Source of the DNA: Sulfuricurvum sp.
GTDB taxonomy: Bacteria > Campylobacterota > Campylobacteria > Campylobacterales > Sulfurimonadaceae
Assembly (NCBI RefSeq): GCF_028681615.1
Contig: NZ_JAQUHV010000003.1
Coordinates: 179,146-243,145, forward strand
Reading direction: 5' to 3'
Length of the DNA stretch: 64,000 nt
The notes beneath the pieces were generated by a model that saw nothing but the letters and a program-made list of their open reading frames with translations, ran no database searches and was not told the origin of the DNA. A program made the position numbers and the translations under genes. The number at the start of each line of letters is the position of its first letter. The stretch's first letter is position 1. Shown piece after piece: positions 24,064 through 31,966 of the stretch.

Positions 24064-24459
24064 TTATCCTTTTAACTTTGCCGCTGTCCATGGAGACAGC
24101 GCCGTAACGACTAATGCGAGCGTAAACAGATTGCCGTTACGTATATCAAACACGTGATTGATCTCATACCATGATTTCCCCATCACATAATGGCCAAACA
24201 GGTATTCAAAAGCCAGTCTCAGGATAATCCAAAAGAGTCCGATAAAGATATAGGTTCTGGATTTGATATGGCCAAAAAACGGTAGTGCGAAATAGGTAAT
24301 GACAAATACCAAGACAGACAAAGTAATCCCGCTGATAGGGATAGAAAGATCTGCTCCGATAAACGGTGTTAGGAGTTTTTCCCTTATCGCGCCGTTGATG
24401 ATCGCCGCAATGATGATAAGCAGCCAGATGCCGACGCTCTTTATCATTGTTTTATGCAT
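24064..24459 (-). CDS. hypothetical four-helix membrane protein
   Basis: 131 residues with four hydrophobic helices (about 8-24, 39-60, 66-85, 109-126) and short loops, one containing YVMGKSWYEINHVFDIRNG. I do not recognise the family. It is downstream of the MarR regulator on the same strand, 31 bases away, so it may be part of its transcript. Confidence 0.55.
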   Translation of the reverse strand: MHKTMIKSVGIWLLIIIAAIINGAIREKLLTPFIGADLSIPISGITLSVLVFVITYFALPFFGHIKSRTYIFIGLFWIILRLAFEYLFGHYVMGKSWYEINHVFDIRNGNLFTLALVVTALSPWTAAKLKG

Positions 24460-24490
24460 TAGATTTCTGTCCTGTTTCTAGTCATACGTA

Positions 24491-24919
24491 TTACATCCCC
24501 TTTTTGCTATGCAGGTGGGATACGACTTTGGATTGGTACTCCATATATTCCTGCAACCCTTTTTCGCCTAACAGTTCGGAGAGTTCATGCTGCGTATTTT
24601 CGATGAATACCGTCGCGCTTTTCATCAGCTCCAACCCTTTCTGGGTCAATACGACGGCTTTCTCTTTTTTGTTCTCTCCTGTTTCGAACAGGATGTATCC
24701 AAGTGTCTCGAGTTTTAGGAGGTTTTTGTGCATCGCCTGCCGGGTATAGCCTATCTTGGACGCAAGGGCGCTGGCGGAGATCCCTTTGTATTCATCGATG
24801 TAAGGAAACAGGACGATCAGGGCATTGCTAAGCCCGTCGAAGCCTTGGTGTGAGAGCTCATCCAAAATGAGCTGATTAAATATTTTACTGGTCTCTAACG
24901 ATAAAAAGCAGATTGACAT
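24491..24919 (-). CDS. MarR-family transcriptional regulator
   Basis: About 142 residues. The winged-helix core reads ISASALASKIGYTRQAMHKN (recognition helix) followed by LLKLETLGYILFETGENKKEKAVVLT (wing, quoted in two parts: LLKLETLGYILFE and KKEKAVVLT). MarR proteins bind DNA as dimers and release it on binding a small ligand. An upstream TTG would lengthen it by 6 residues; ATG 24919 is preferred. It is divergent from the YdhR gene and an inverted repeat in the shared region fits its operator. Confidence 0.82.
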   Translation of the reverse strand: MSICFLSLETSKIFNQLILDELSHQGFDGLSNALIVLFPYIDEYKGISASALASKIGYTRQAMHKNLLKLETLGYILFETGENKKEKAVVLTQKGLELMKSATVFIENTQHELSELLGEKGLQEYMEYQSKVVSHLHSKKGM

Positions 24920-24930
24920 TGTAAACCTAG

Positions 24931-24959
24931 TTGACAAATTTTTACGATTGGATTATGAT
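24931..24959 (+). promoter_or_regulatory. strong sigma-70 promoter of the ydhR-like gene
   Basis: TTGACA (24931-24936) and TATGAT (24954-24959) are separated by exactly 17 bases, and the ATG follows 26 bases later with AAGGAG. The -35 is perfect and the -10 differs from TATAAT at one position. Confidence 0.78.
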
Positions 24960-24973
24960 TCGATAAATAATCC
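24950..24973. promoter_or_regulatory. inverted repeat, candidate MarR operator
   Basis: GGATTAT (24950-24956), 10 bases, then ATAATCC (24967-24973): perfect 7-base arms. It covers the -10 box and probable start site of the ydhR promoter, the classical position for MarR repression. The arms are on the outer flank of the regulator gene as well. Confidence 0.6.
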
Positions 24974-24985
24974 AAGGAGTATAAC

Positions 24986-25288
24986 ATGAGATACCTTCTA
25001 CAAGTCGATTTTCCCCACAACGGACCGTTCGGCGACGAACTGAGTGCGGCAATGGGTGATCTGGCGAAAGACATTGCGAATGAAAAAGGGCTGATTTCCA
25101 AACTTTGGACGGAAAATGAAGCGACCAAGGAAGCAGGGGGGATTTATCTGTTTGACAACGAAGAGGATGCCCAGCGGTATTTGAAAAAACATACTGCGCG
25201 TTTGGAGTCATTCGGATATAGCAACATACGAGGGAAGATTTTTGTGGTAAATGAAGCGCTAAGTGCGTTGTCGATTCCGACAAAGTAA
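24986..25288 (+). CDS. ydhR: YdhR-family putative monooxygenase
   Basis: 100 residues, the E. coli YdhR length. It matches the family pattern almost throughout: LLQVDFPHNGPFGDEL, KLWTENEATKEAGGIYLF, YLKKHTARLESFGY and VNEALS. The fold is a dimeric ferredoxin-like barrel related to ActVA-Orf6 monooxygenases, but the in vivo substrate is unknown. AAGGAG lies ahead of the ATG. Control by the divergent MarR gene is likely, consistent with detoxification of aromatic or quinone compounds. Confidence 0.85.
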   Translation: MRYLLQVDFPHNGPFGDELSAAMGDLAKDIANEKGLISKLWTENEATKEAGGIYLFDNEEDAQRYLKKHTARLESFGYSNIRGKIFVVNEALSALSIPTK

Positions 25289-25321
25289 TTGTAATTCTAT
25301 GATATGGAAGGTTGTCGTATT

Positions 25322-25786
25322 TTACTTTACGGCAAATTTCTGTCTCGTGACGATTCCCCAATAGGGATCATTGTAGGACTCTTCTGTGTAAGCAGTATCA
25401 TTAAAGTGTTTTATCGTTTTGCGCCAAAACGCGGTGGCGTATTCGGCTCCCTGAATCTGTTTGATCTCCCAATCTCCGGGATGGTTTTTCCAAATAGTGT
25501 GGGCAAACTGCATACCGATACCGTTTTTCCGAAAGTAGGGAACTACATAAAACTCGCATACCTCGTAAGCCCCTGCCTCTTTGCAACGGATCGCAGCGAT
25601 TCCGGCAGGGGTATTGTCGATAATGAGCAAAAAGCCTAGCGTATCGTCACCTAGATGGGTATCGAGTTCGAATAAACCCGAAGAATTCGGTTTCTTTCCC
25701 ATGATAGATGAGAACTCAGCTTCGTAGTATTGCACGAGGTTGTGATAGACATGGGAATTGGTTTCGGTAACAGGGGTGATTTTCAT
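25322..25786 (-). CDS. GNAT-family N-acetyltransferase
   Basis: 154 residues. The fold is shown by EVCEFYVVPYFRKNGIGMQF (the strand and RxxGxG acetyl-CoA loop) and GAEYATAFWRKTI near the end. The N-terminal half carries LGFLLIIDNTPAGIAAIRC, the GNAT beta hairpin. Substrate unknown. No strong ribosome site. Not related to the GNAT at 2148. Confidence 0.78.
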   Translation of the reverse strand: MKITPVTETNSHVYHNLVQYYEAEFSSIMGKKPNSSGLFELDTHLGDDTLGFLLIIDNTPAGIAAIRCKEAGAYEVCEFYVVPYFRKNGIGMQFAHTIWKNHPGDWEIKQIQGAEYATAFWRKTIKHFNDTAYTEESYNDPYWGIVTRQKFAVK

Positions 25787-25799
25787 TTCTTGGTTATAT

Positions 25800-26363
25800 T
25801 TATTTTAATTGTTCACTCAAAAAATTACAGTCATCAATAATAGCATTTTTAGTTTCATTAACATTTTCTATTGCATGCTTTAAAAATGCTTGAGATGAAC
25901 TAGTGCGTATTAGGCCTAAAAGATGTTCTACTTTCATATTATACATACGGATCTTTCTTGAAATATGGAATAAATTTTCTGTAAGTACTGGACTGAATTC
26001 CCCACTTTTTGCTGCTTCTTCATGTGCAAGAGGAGATAATATTGTAATTAATACATTCATTGTTTCTCCACTGGGTAATGTTATAGCCATATCACCACCA
26101 TTTGTAAGAATAGACAGAATATCACATGATTCAGCTGTAATTATTGCTATAAACCTATTTTTTTCTGATTTTTTATTTTCTTTTTGCTGGTATTCATATA
26201 AAAATATACCAACAATGATTGATAGTAATGTCGAGACGAATGTTGTTATAACATTATCAAGAAAATTTACATTATTTTGAGGAATAGTATCCCTAAAAAG
26301 ATAGATATATAAGAGGGAAAATATCCCTAATAATAAAAATACGATTATTTTTAGATTTTTCAT
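25800..26363 (-). CDS. AT-rich orphan membrane protein
   Basis: 187 residues. Two N-terminal membrane helices (about 5-23 and 37-59) are followed by a cytoplasmic tail with mixed helices and no recognisable motif. Its base composition is far lower in GC than the neighbours (12 G or C in the 60-base row from 26161), a sign of recent acquisition. AAAGGT precedes the start. No function can be assigned. Confidence 0.62.
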   Translation of the reverse strand: MKNLKIIVFLLLGIFSLLYIYLFRDTIPQNNVNFLDNVITTFVSTLLSIIVGIFLYEYQQKENKKSEKNRFIAIITAESCDILSILTNGGDMAITLPSGETMNVLITILSPLAHEEAAKSGEFSPVLTENLFHISRKIRMYNMKVEHLLGLIRTSSSQAFLKHAIENVNETKNAIIDDCNFLSEQLK

Positions 26364-26510
26364 AGCATACCTTTAATGAGACAAAGCAAAAGTCATATTC
26401 CGATTATGGATAGTATTTAATTAGCAGGTTAATTTATATTAAGTGATAATTTTTTTTAATTTAATAGCTATTATATCAACTTATTAATCAAATTGATTGT
26501 GAAGAATGGG

Positions 26511-26532
26511 ATTCTCCCGCTAATGCGGGAAT
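26511..26532. repeat. short hairpin downstream of htpG
   Basis: TCCCGC-TAAT-GCGGGA has a perfect 6-base stem, extended by imperfect pairs, 13 bases beyond the htpG stop. No T-run follows on the minus strand, so it may be an interspersed repeat or a weak terminator. Confidence 0.45.
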
Positions 26533-26544
26533 AAGGAAAGAAGA

Positions 26545-28425
26545 TTACAGCGCTTTCGCCATAATGCGGTTAAGACGTGCGATAAACCCTGCGGTATCGG
26601 CAAGCGTCTCACCCTCATAAAGTTTCGCCTGATCAAGCAACACATGCGCCGCATCGTCGATGAGGTTCATATCCGCTGAGTCACTGAGTTTTTTGATCAA
26701 CTCATGGTTCGGGTTGATTTGCAGGATCGGTTTCGGAGCCGGGAAATCCCCGCCCATGTTTCCGAACTGTTTCATCATCTGCGCCATCATGTACCCTTGG
26801 TCTTCTTTGTCGATTTTCAAACATACGGCAGACTCGGTGAGATCGAAGGTCGTTTCGACTTTCGATACGCTCTCACCCAGAGCATTTTGGAGCTGACCAA
26901 CGAATGATTCCATCCCTTTGGCTTTCTCTTCGTGCTCTTTTTTCTCCTCTTCGGATTCTTCGAGTTTCGCATCGCTAACGTTGACGAATTTATACTCGTT
27001 GTACTCGGTTACCATCGGGAATACGATCGTGTCGATCTCTTCGTTGAGCACCAATACATCGATCCCTTTTGCTTTGAAACGTTCAAGTGCAGGGGAGTTT
27101 TTGAGCATAGAGAGAGACATTTTCGCCGTGATGTAGTAGATCTCTTTTTTCTCGGCGTCTACACCCTCGATAAACTTGCTGAACATTACCGGCTCGGCAG
27201 AGTTCAATGTGTTGAGTTTGAGAAGCTCCAAGATTTTTTCGCGGTTACCGAAATCGCTGTAAAGACCCTCTTTGAGGACGTTTCCGAACTCTTTGTAGAA
27301 TGCGTCGTATTTCTCTGCATCATTTTCTGAGAGTTTAGAGAGTTCACCCAATACTTTTTTAACCGATGCGTTTTTGATCTTCGCCATAACGCGGTTGCTT
27401 TGGAGGATTTCGCGGCTGACATTCAACGGAAGGTCGGCAGAATCGATCACCCCGCGTAGGAAGCGAAGGTATGTCGGCATAAGCTCTTTTTCATCGTCGG
27501 TGATGAAGACGCGGTTGATGTAGAGTTTGATACCGCTTTGGTAATCGACGCGGTACAAATCCATCGGCGCTTTGGAGGGTACGTAGAAGAGGGTGGTGTA
27601 CTCTAACGCCCCCTCAGCCTTGTTGTGCATCCATATAAGCGGCTCGGAAGAGTCGTGCGCGATGCTCGAATAGAAATCTTTGTACTCTTCATCAGAGATA
27701 TCGCTTTTGCTGATCGTCCAAAGGGCGTTGGCTTTGTTGATTTGTTTGTTGACGATTTCGTTATGCCCTTTTTCCTCACCCTCAGCCGGTGCTACCCACT
27801 CCTCTTTGTCCATGAAGATCGGGAACGGGATGTGGTTGCTGTATTTTTTAACGATGCTGTCGATGCGGTGAGCCTCTAGGAATTCCGCTTCGTCGTCTTT
27901 TAGGTGCATGATGATCGTCGTACCGTGGCTGTCGCGTTCCGCAGGCTCAAGATCGTATTCCGATCCCGCCATTGAGCTCCATTTGTAGGCTTGCTCTTCA
28001 CCCGCTTTGCGGCTGATAACTTCAACTTTGTCGGCTACCATGAACGACGCGTAGAAACCGACACCGAACTGACCGATAAGTTTGGAATCTTTTTTCTGAT
28101 CGCCCGAGAGTTTTTCCAAGAACGCTTTTGTCCCTGATTTTGCAATGGTCCCGAGGTTCTCTACGAGATCGGTTTCGTTCATCCCGATACCGGTGTCGGA
28201 GATGCTGAGGGTTTTCGCTTCTTTGTCGATGACGATGTCGATGCGCGGAGCGAAGTTGACCCCTTTGTAATTTTCGTCGGTAAGGACGAGCATGTTTAGT
28301 TTATCAAGTGCGTCGGAGCTGTTGGAAACCAACTCGCGGACGAAAATCTCTTTGTTGGAGTACAAAGAGTGGATCATGAGATGTAAGATTTGTGAGACTT
28401 CAGTCTGGAACTGATGTTTTGCCAT
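26545..28425 (-). CDS. htpG: molecular chaperone HtpG (Hsp90)
   Basis: 626 residues, standard length. The N-terminal GHKL ATPase domain shows ELVSNSSDALDKL, ISDTGIGM and IGQFGVGFYASF, the middle domain shows LYINRVFI and LNVSREILQ, and the C-terminal dimerisation domain ends in the Met-rich MMAQMMKQF region. It refolds stressed proteins in the cytoplasm with ATP hydrolysis. AAGGA precedes the start. It is transcribed alone; a hairpin cluster separates it from truA. Confidence 0.97.
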   Translation of the reverse strand: MAKHQFQTEVSQILHLMIHSLYSNKEIFVRELVSNSSDALDKLNMLVLTDENYKGVNFAPRIDIVIDKEAKTLSISDTGIGMNETDLVENLGTIAKSGTKAFLEKLSGDQKKDSKLIGQFGVGFYASFMVADKVEVISRKAGEEQAYKWSSMAGSEYDLEPAERDSHGTTIIMHLKDDEAEFLEAHRIDSIVKKYSNHIPFPIFMDKEEWVAPAEGEEKGHNEIVNKQINKANALWTISKSDISDEEYKDFYSSIAHDSSEPLIWMHNKAEGALEYTTLFYVPSKAPMDLYRVDYQSGIKLYINRVFITDDEKELMPTYLRFLRGVIDSADLPLNVSREILQSNRVMAKIKNASVKKVLGELSKLSENDAEKYDAFYKEFGNVLKEGLYSDFGNREKILELLKLNTLNSAEPVMFSKFIEGVDAEKKEIYYITAKMSLSMLKNSPALERFKAKGIDVLVLNEEIDTIVFPMVTEYNEYKFVNVSDAKLEESEEEKKEHEEKAKGMESFVGQLQNALGESVSKVETTFDLTESAVCLKIDKEDQGYMMAQMMKQFGNMGGDFPAPKPILQINPNHELIKKLSDSADMNLIDDAAHVLLDQAKLYEGETLADTAGFIARLNRIMAKAL

Positions 28426-28499
28426 GTGACTAATTCCTTTAAAATGTAAAATTTTGAACTGTGATTTTAACGAAATAGTTTTAATAATGCAAGAACTAT

Positions 28500-28790
28500 C
28501 AAGTAAGTTTAGTCTTTTACACTAAACTTACTTGTCTGATCTCTATCCTTTTCTTTTTAGAAAAGAAAAGAATCAAAAGAAAAGCGCCCTCACACCAGAA
28601 CGCTGGCGGTACGCTTGTGCCCTTCGGCACGCGACCTTGCTCTTGGTGTGGTGTGAGGGCATTATTATTTTAAAAATTCCCGTGTTCCATTACCTAGAGC
28701 CGCTCCGAAGGCAGAAGTGCCGAGAGGAGCGAAGCGTTCTTGGATCACGGTATGTTCTTTTGCTACTTTTCTCACTAAAGAGAAAAGTAG
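28500..28790. repeat. cluster of hairpins between htpG and truA
   Basis: This 290-base stretch holds perfect inverted repeats. CAAGTAAGTTTAGT (28500-28513) pairs with 28521-28534. CTTTTCTTTT (28548-28557) pairs with 28561-28570. GCCCTCACACCA (28586-28597) pairs with 28649-28660 and encloses a smaller hairpin with arms GTGCC/GGCAC (28617-28630). CGCTCC (28701-28706) pairs with 28726-28731. CTACTTTTCTC (28763-28773) pairs with 28780-28790. The region has no convincing gene. It may be a composite interspersed repeat or a structured RNA, with the last hairpin serving as the truA terminator. Confidence 0.72.
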
Positions 28791-28799
28791 ATAATAAGA

Positions 28800-29528
28800 T
28801 CAGTATTTGATATGAGTTAAGTATAAACCGTTATGCGGTGCGATATCGGTAGAGTGGCGTTTTACACAGTTTAACTGCTCGATAAGCTGCTCTTTCGTCG
28901 CTTTTCCGGCGGAAATACGGAGCAAAAATCCGACCATTAGACGGATTTGGGAACGTAAAAAGCCGTTTCCTTCGAAGACAAGGACAAAGTATCCTTTGTG
29001 CGAGTAGGCGTAGGCACGGTAAATGATACGGGTAAAGTGTTCCAGGTCATTGCCGCTTTTTTTGAAAAACTCGAAACTGTGGGTCCCCTCGAAACACGTG
29101 ATCGCATCGGTGATGGCCTCGCGGTTGAGGTTCGGGACGAAGGTGATAAAGTTGTCTTCGAACGGATTACTGATCCCTTCTTTGATGATGTAACGGTAGA
29201 CCCGTCTTTTGGCGCTGTAGCGGGCATGAAATTCGCTGTCGACAAACTCGATGCGCAAGATTCGAAGCGAAGCGGGGAGCTGCAGATTGAGCATGTCTTT
29301 GAGACGCGGCAGGTCAGTCCAAAAGTGGGGAAGGTCGATGTGCATCACCTGATGGGTGGCATGGACACCGCGATCGGTTCGTCCCGATCCTTTGGGTGCG
29401 GTATGGATTTTGAGCCGTTGAAGAGCGATCAGAAGCGTCCCGATGACGGTTTCATGCGTGGTGGTCTGCTGCTGCGAACCCAAAAACGCCGAGCCGTTAT
29501 AGCTCATGGTGATTTTGGCACGATTCAA
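28800..29528 (-). CDS. truA: tRNA pseudouridine(38-40) synthase
   Basis: 242 residues. The catalytic aspartate is D52 in GSGRTDRGVHA, followed by the QVMHID stretch. FVLVFEGNGFLRSQIRLMVG is the late conserved motif. It isomerises uridines 38-40 in the tRNA anticodon arm. It starts with TTG overlapping the lptF/G stop by 4 bases (TTGA), so it is the last gene of a coupled chain. Length and motifs are normal. Confidence 0.95.
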   Translation of the reverse strand: MNRAKITMSYNGSAFLGSQQQTTTHETVIGTLLIALQRLKIHTAPKGSGRTDRGVHATHQVMHIDLPHFWTDLPRLKDMLNLQLPASLRILRIEFVDSEFHARYSAKRRVYRYIIKEGISNPFEDNFITFVPNLNREAITDAITCFEGTHSFEFFKKSGNDLEHFTRIIYRAYAYSHKGYFVLVFEGNGFLRSQIRLMVGFLLRISAGKATKEQLIEQLNCVKRHSTDIAPHNGLYLTHIKY

Positions 29529-30547
29529 AACCGTTCTCCTACCAGACGTTTATAAAAACTGTATGTGATGATGAGCCACGCAAGGGTTACGACCCAGATT
29601 GTATGGAAACCGAGCCATTTCTGGATGAGAATCGCGGCAGCATAGAACCCGATGATTGAGAGGAAGAGCCACAGGTATATCCACCGTTTCTGGTGACGGG
29701 CGTGCACGACACCGAGGGCGATAACCAAAAAGACCGAGATAAGGGGGAAAAGGCTCAGCAGGGTATTGGTGATGAGGCGTTGGTCCTTGCGTTCTCGCAG
29801 ATCGCTGTTCGTCCAATAGTCGATTGGGTCACGATAGATGGTATCTTCACTGCTCATCATGTCATTGATATAGGCGATTTTAAACACCATTTTTTTGAAA
29901 GTTTCATCATCGTAGCTATAACTTTCTCCATCACGCAGACGCAGTTGCAGTACCCCTTTGTTGTTCAGCAATTCGGCATTTTTGGCGGTGATGAGAATCT
30001 CGTCTTTCATCGTTTTATTGAACAGTACCACATCGCCGAAAGCGTGCGTTTGCGGATCGCTTTTGTTGATAAAGAGCATCCAGTCGCCGAAACTGTGACC
30101 AAACTCGGAAGCGGTGAGGTTGAATTTGGCTTCGGCTCTTTTATGATCGACGAAATTGGCCGAGATGATTTTGATGTACGGCGTGACCAGCAAGAAGTCG
30201 GTGAGCAAAAGGAGTGAGAGCAACAGTGCCGGCACGGACAAAACCCGGGCAATAAAGCTCGGAGAGATACCGAGCGAGAAGACAACAACCATCTCATTAT
30301 CGTTGGAGAGGCGATAGAGGGTCAATGCCGCTCCGACGACAAACGCGATCGGAAGGGTATAAAACAGAAGCTCCGGCAATACGAAGAGATAGAGTTTGGC
30401 CATCTCCATGATGCTGAGTTGAATAACCGCCGTATACGTGGCGAGTTTGATCATGAAAATGACCGAGGCAATTGCAAAAAGGGGTAAAAAAATCGAGAAA
30501 AAGAGAATCGATAAATTTGAGAGGATATAGCGGCGTAATTTATCCAT
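29525..30547 (-). CDS. LptF/LptG-type lipopolysaccharide export permease
   Basis: 340 residues. Three N-terminal and three C-terminal membrane helices bracket a periplasmic beta domain (about 128-270), the YjgP/YjgQ layout. N-terminal residues MDKLRRYILSNLSILF and LRLRDGESYSYDD support it. With LptB and LptC it extracts LPS from the inner membrane. I cannot say whether it is the F or G type. It overlaps its neighbours by a few bases in the glmU-truA chain. Confidence 0.88.
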   Translation of the reverse strand: MDKLRRYILSNLSILFFSIFLPLFAIASVIFMIKLATYTAVIQLSIMEMAKLYLFVLPELLFYTLPIAFVVGAALTLYRLSNDNEMVVVFSLGISPSFIARVLSVPALLLSLLLLTDFLLVTPYIKIISANFVDHKRAEAKFNLTASEFGHSFGDWMLFINKSDPQTHAFGDVVLFNKTMKDEILITAKNAELLNNKGVLQLRLRDGESYSYDDETFKKMVFKIAYINDMMSSEDTIYRDPIDYWTNSDLRERKDQRLITNTLLSLFPLISVFLVIALGVVHARHQKRWIYLWLFLSIIGFYAAAILIQKWLGFHTIWVVTLAWLIITYSFYKRLVGERF

Positions 30548-31292
30548 ACAACCCCGCCAAATATGCTGTTACATAGGTGTCGAACATCAGTACTACCCAG
30601 CAGCCCATCGCCAAAAACGGGATGAACGGAAGCTGTTTGGAATCTTCGCTTTCGCCTTGGGTCAAGAGCAGGGCAGGAAGTGCCAACACTGCGCCCGCAA
30701 AAATCGCGACGAGTCCCAGTTTGACTCCGAGCAATGCTCCCATCGTTGCCGCGATCATGATGTCCGCTTCTCCCATCGCCTCTTTTTTGAGGAAGTAGGA
30801 GAGATAAAAACGAAGCAGGGTAAATCCTCCGGCAAACAGTAGGGCATTGGAGAAGTTGTAACCGACCTGTCCGAGTGAAGTCGCACTGATTACGGCAACG
30901 GTCAACGCAGAGAGGTTGATGCTGTCTGGGACCATTTTATAGCGGTAATCGATGACTGAAAGGGCCAGTAATAAATCGAACGTCAGGGCAACGCCGATGC
31001 CCTGAATATTGAGCCCGAGTTTCATTACGGCAAAGAGAAAAATAAGACCGCTGAGTGCCTCGATAAACGGATATTGGACTGAGATTTTCTCTCCGCAGAA
31101 AGCACATTTGCCCCGTAAAAAGAGCCAGGAGAGGATAGGTATATTGTGCCATGCGCGCAGCGGAGTATTGCAGCTCATGCAGTGCGAAGCGGGAAATGAG
31201 ACACTCTCGTCACGCGGGGTACGCAGAATAAGGACATTCAAAAACGAGCCGATAGTCGCACCGATTATAAAGACAAAAATAAGTTCGCTCAC
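30540..31292 (-). CDS. pilD: type IV prepilin peptidase / N-methyltransferase
   Basis: 250 residues. The N-terminal part has two CxxC pairs (CMSC and CAFC) in the cytoplasmic loop of the methyltransferase region, and the membrane aspartates are in SVIDYRYKMVPD and MGEADIMIA, the GxGD-type peptidase pair. It cleaves and methylates type IV prepilins and pseudopilins. It starts with GTG and overlaps uppS and lptF/G by 4 and 8 bases. Confidence 0.92.
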   Translation of the reverse strand: MSELIFVFIIGATIGSFLNVLILRTPRDESVSFPASHCMSCNTPLRAWHNIPILSWLFLRGKCAFCGEKISVQYPFIEALSGLIFLFAVMKLGLNIQGIGVALTFDLLLALSVIDYRYKMVPDSINLSALTVAVISATSLGQVGYNFSNALLFAGGFTLLRFYLSYFLKKEAMGEADIMIAATMGALLGVKLGLVAIFAGAVLALPALLLTQGESEDSKQLPFIPFLAMGCWVVLMFDTYVTAYLAGLYG

Positions 31293-31966
31293 GCTAAACC
31301 TCCGAAACGTCTTTCGACGGTTTTAAATTTTTTGATAATCGCTTCGAGCTCGTTCGGAGCAAAGTCAGGCCACAGCGTATTGGTGAAGAAAAGCTCCGCA
31401 TAGGCGGCTTGCCAAAGGAGGAAGTTGGATAATCGGTGATCTCCCCCGGTGCGGATTAGAAGATCGACGTCATGGGTACAGTCGAGAGCGGCGGAGAGGG
31501 ATTCCACCGTGATGATTTCCGTGTTTCGAAGAGAGTTCGCCGCGCGGACGATCTCATCACGGCTTCCGTAGTTGAGGGCGAGATTTTGAACCAGTCCGTT
31601 GCACTCGGATGTCGCGTTTTGGACGTCATCGATCACATTTCGAAGCGACTTGGAAAAGATCGAGAGATCGCCGATCGGTTCAAAACGGATATTTCCCTCC
31701 AGATAGGTGGAGCGTTCGCTTTTGAGATAGCGCTCTAGCAGCTTCATCAAAAATTCGACTTCGATTTTCGGACGCTTCCAGTTTTCGGTGCTAAAGGCAT
31801 ACAGGGTCAATCGTTCAATTTCAGAATGCTTTGCACAATAGGTGGTAATGGCGCGAACCGTTTCCGCACCTTGTTCGTGTCCGAAGGTACGGGTTTTGCC
31901 TTTCATTTCAGCCCAGCGGCCGTTTCCGTCCATGATGATCGCAACGTGGCGGGGCTGATTGCTCAT
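31289..31966 (-). CDS. uppS: undecaprenyl diphosphate synthase
   Basis: 225 residues. The catalytic aspartate is D13 in VAIIMDGNGRWAEMKGK, and the family motifs GAETVRAIT, LYAFSTENWKRP and DLLIRTGGDHRLSNF are intact. It builds the C55 lipid carrier for peptidoglycan and O-antigen from isopentenyl and farnesyl diphosphate. It overlaps coaBC and pilD by 4 bases at each end and is part of the glmU-truA chain. Confidence 0.97.
   Translation of the reverse strand: MSNQPRHVAIIMDGNGRWAEMKGKTRTFGHEQGAETVRAITTYCAKHSEIERLTLYAFSTENWKRPKIEVEFLMKLLERYLKSERSTYLEGNIRFEPIGDLSIFSKSLRNVIDDVQNATSECNGLVQNLALNYGSRDEIVRAANSLRNTEIITVESLSAALDCTHDVDLLIRTGGDHRLSNFLLWQAAYAELFFTNTLWPDFAPNELEAIIKKFKTVERRFGGLA

Noticed and set aside
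28532..28810. A 92-codon plus-strand reading frame across the hairpin cluster
   Set aside because: It is made of inverted repeats with no ribosome site or protein pattern; the hairpins explain it better.
29693..30217. Long antisense frame opposite lptF/lptG
   Set aside because: It runs through an established gene and has no signal of its own; the same holds for the other long opposite-strand frames such as 16255-16602 and 46404-46835.
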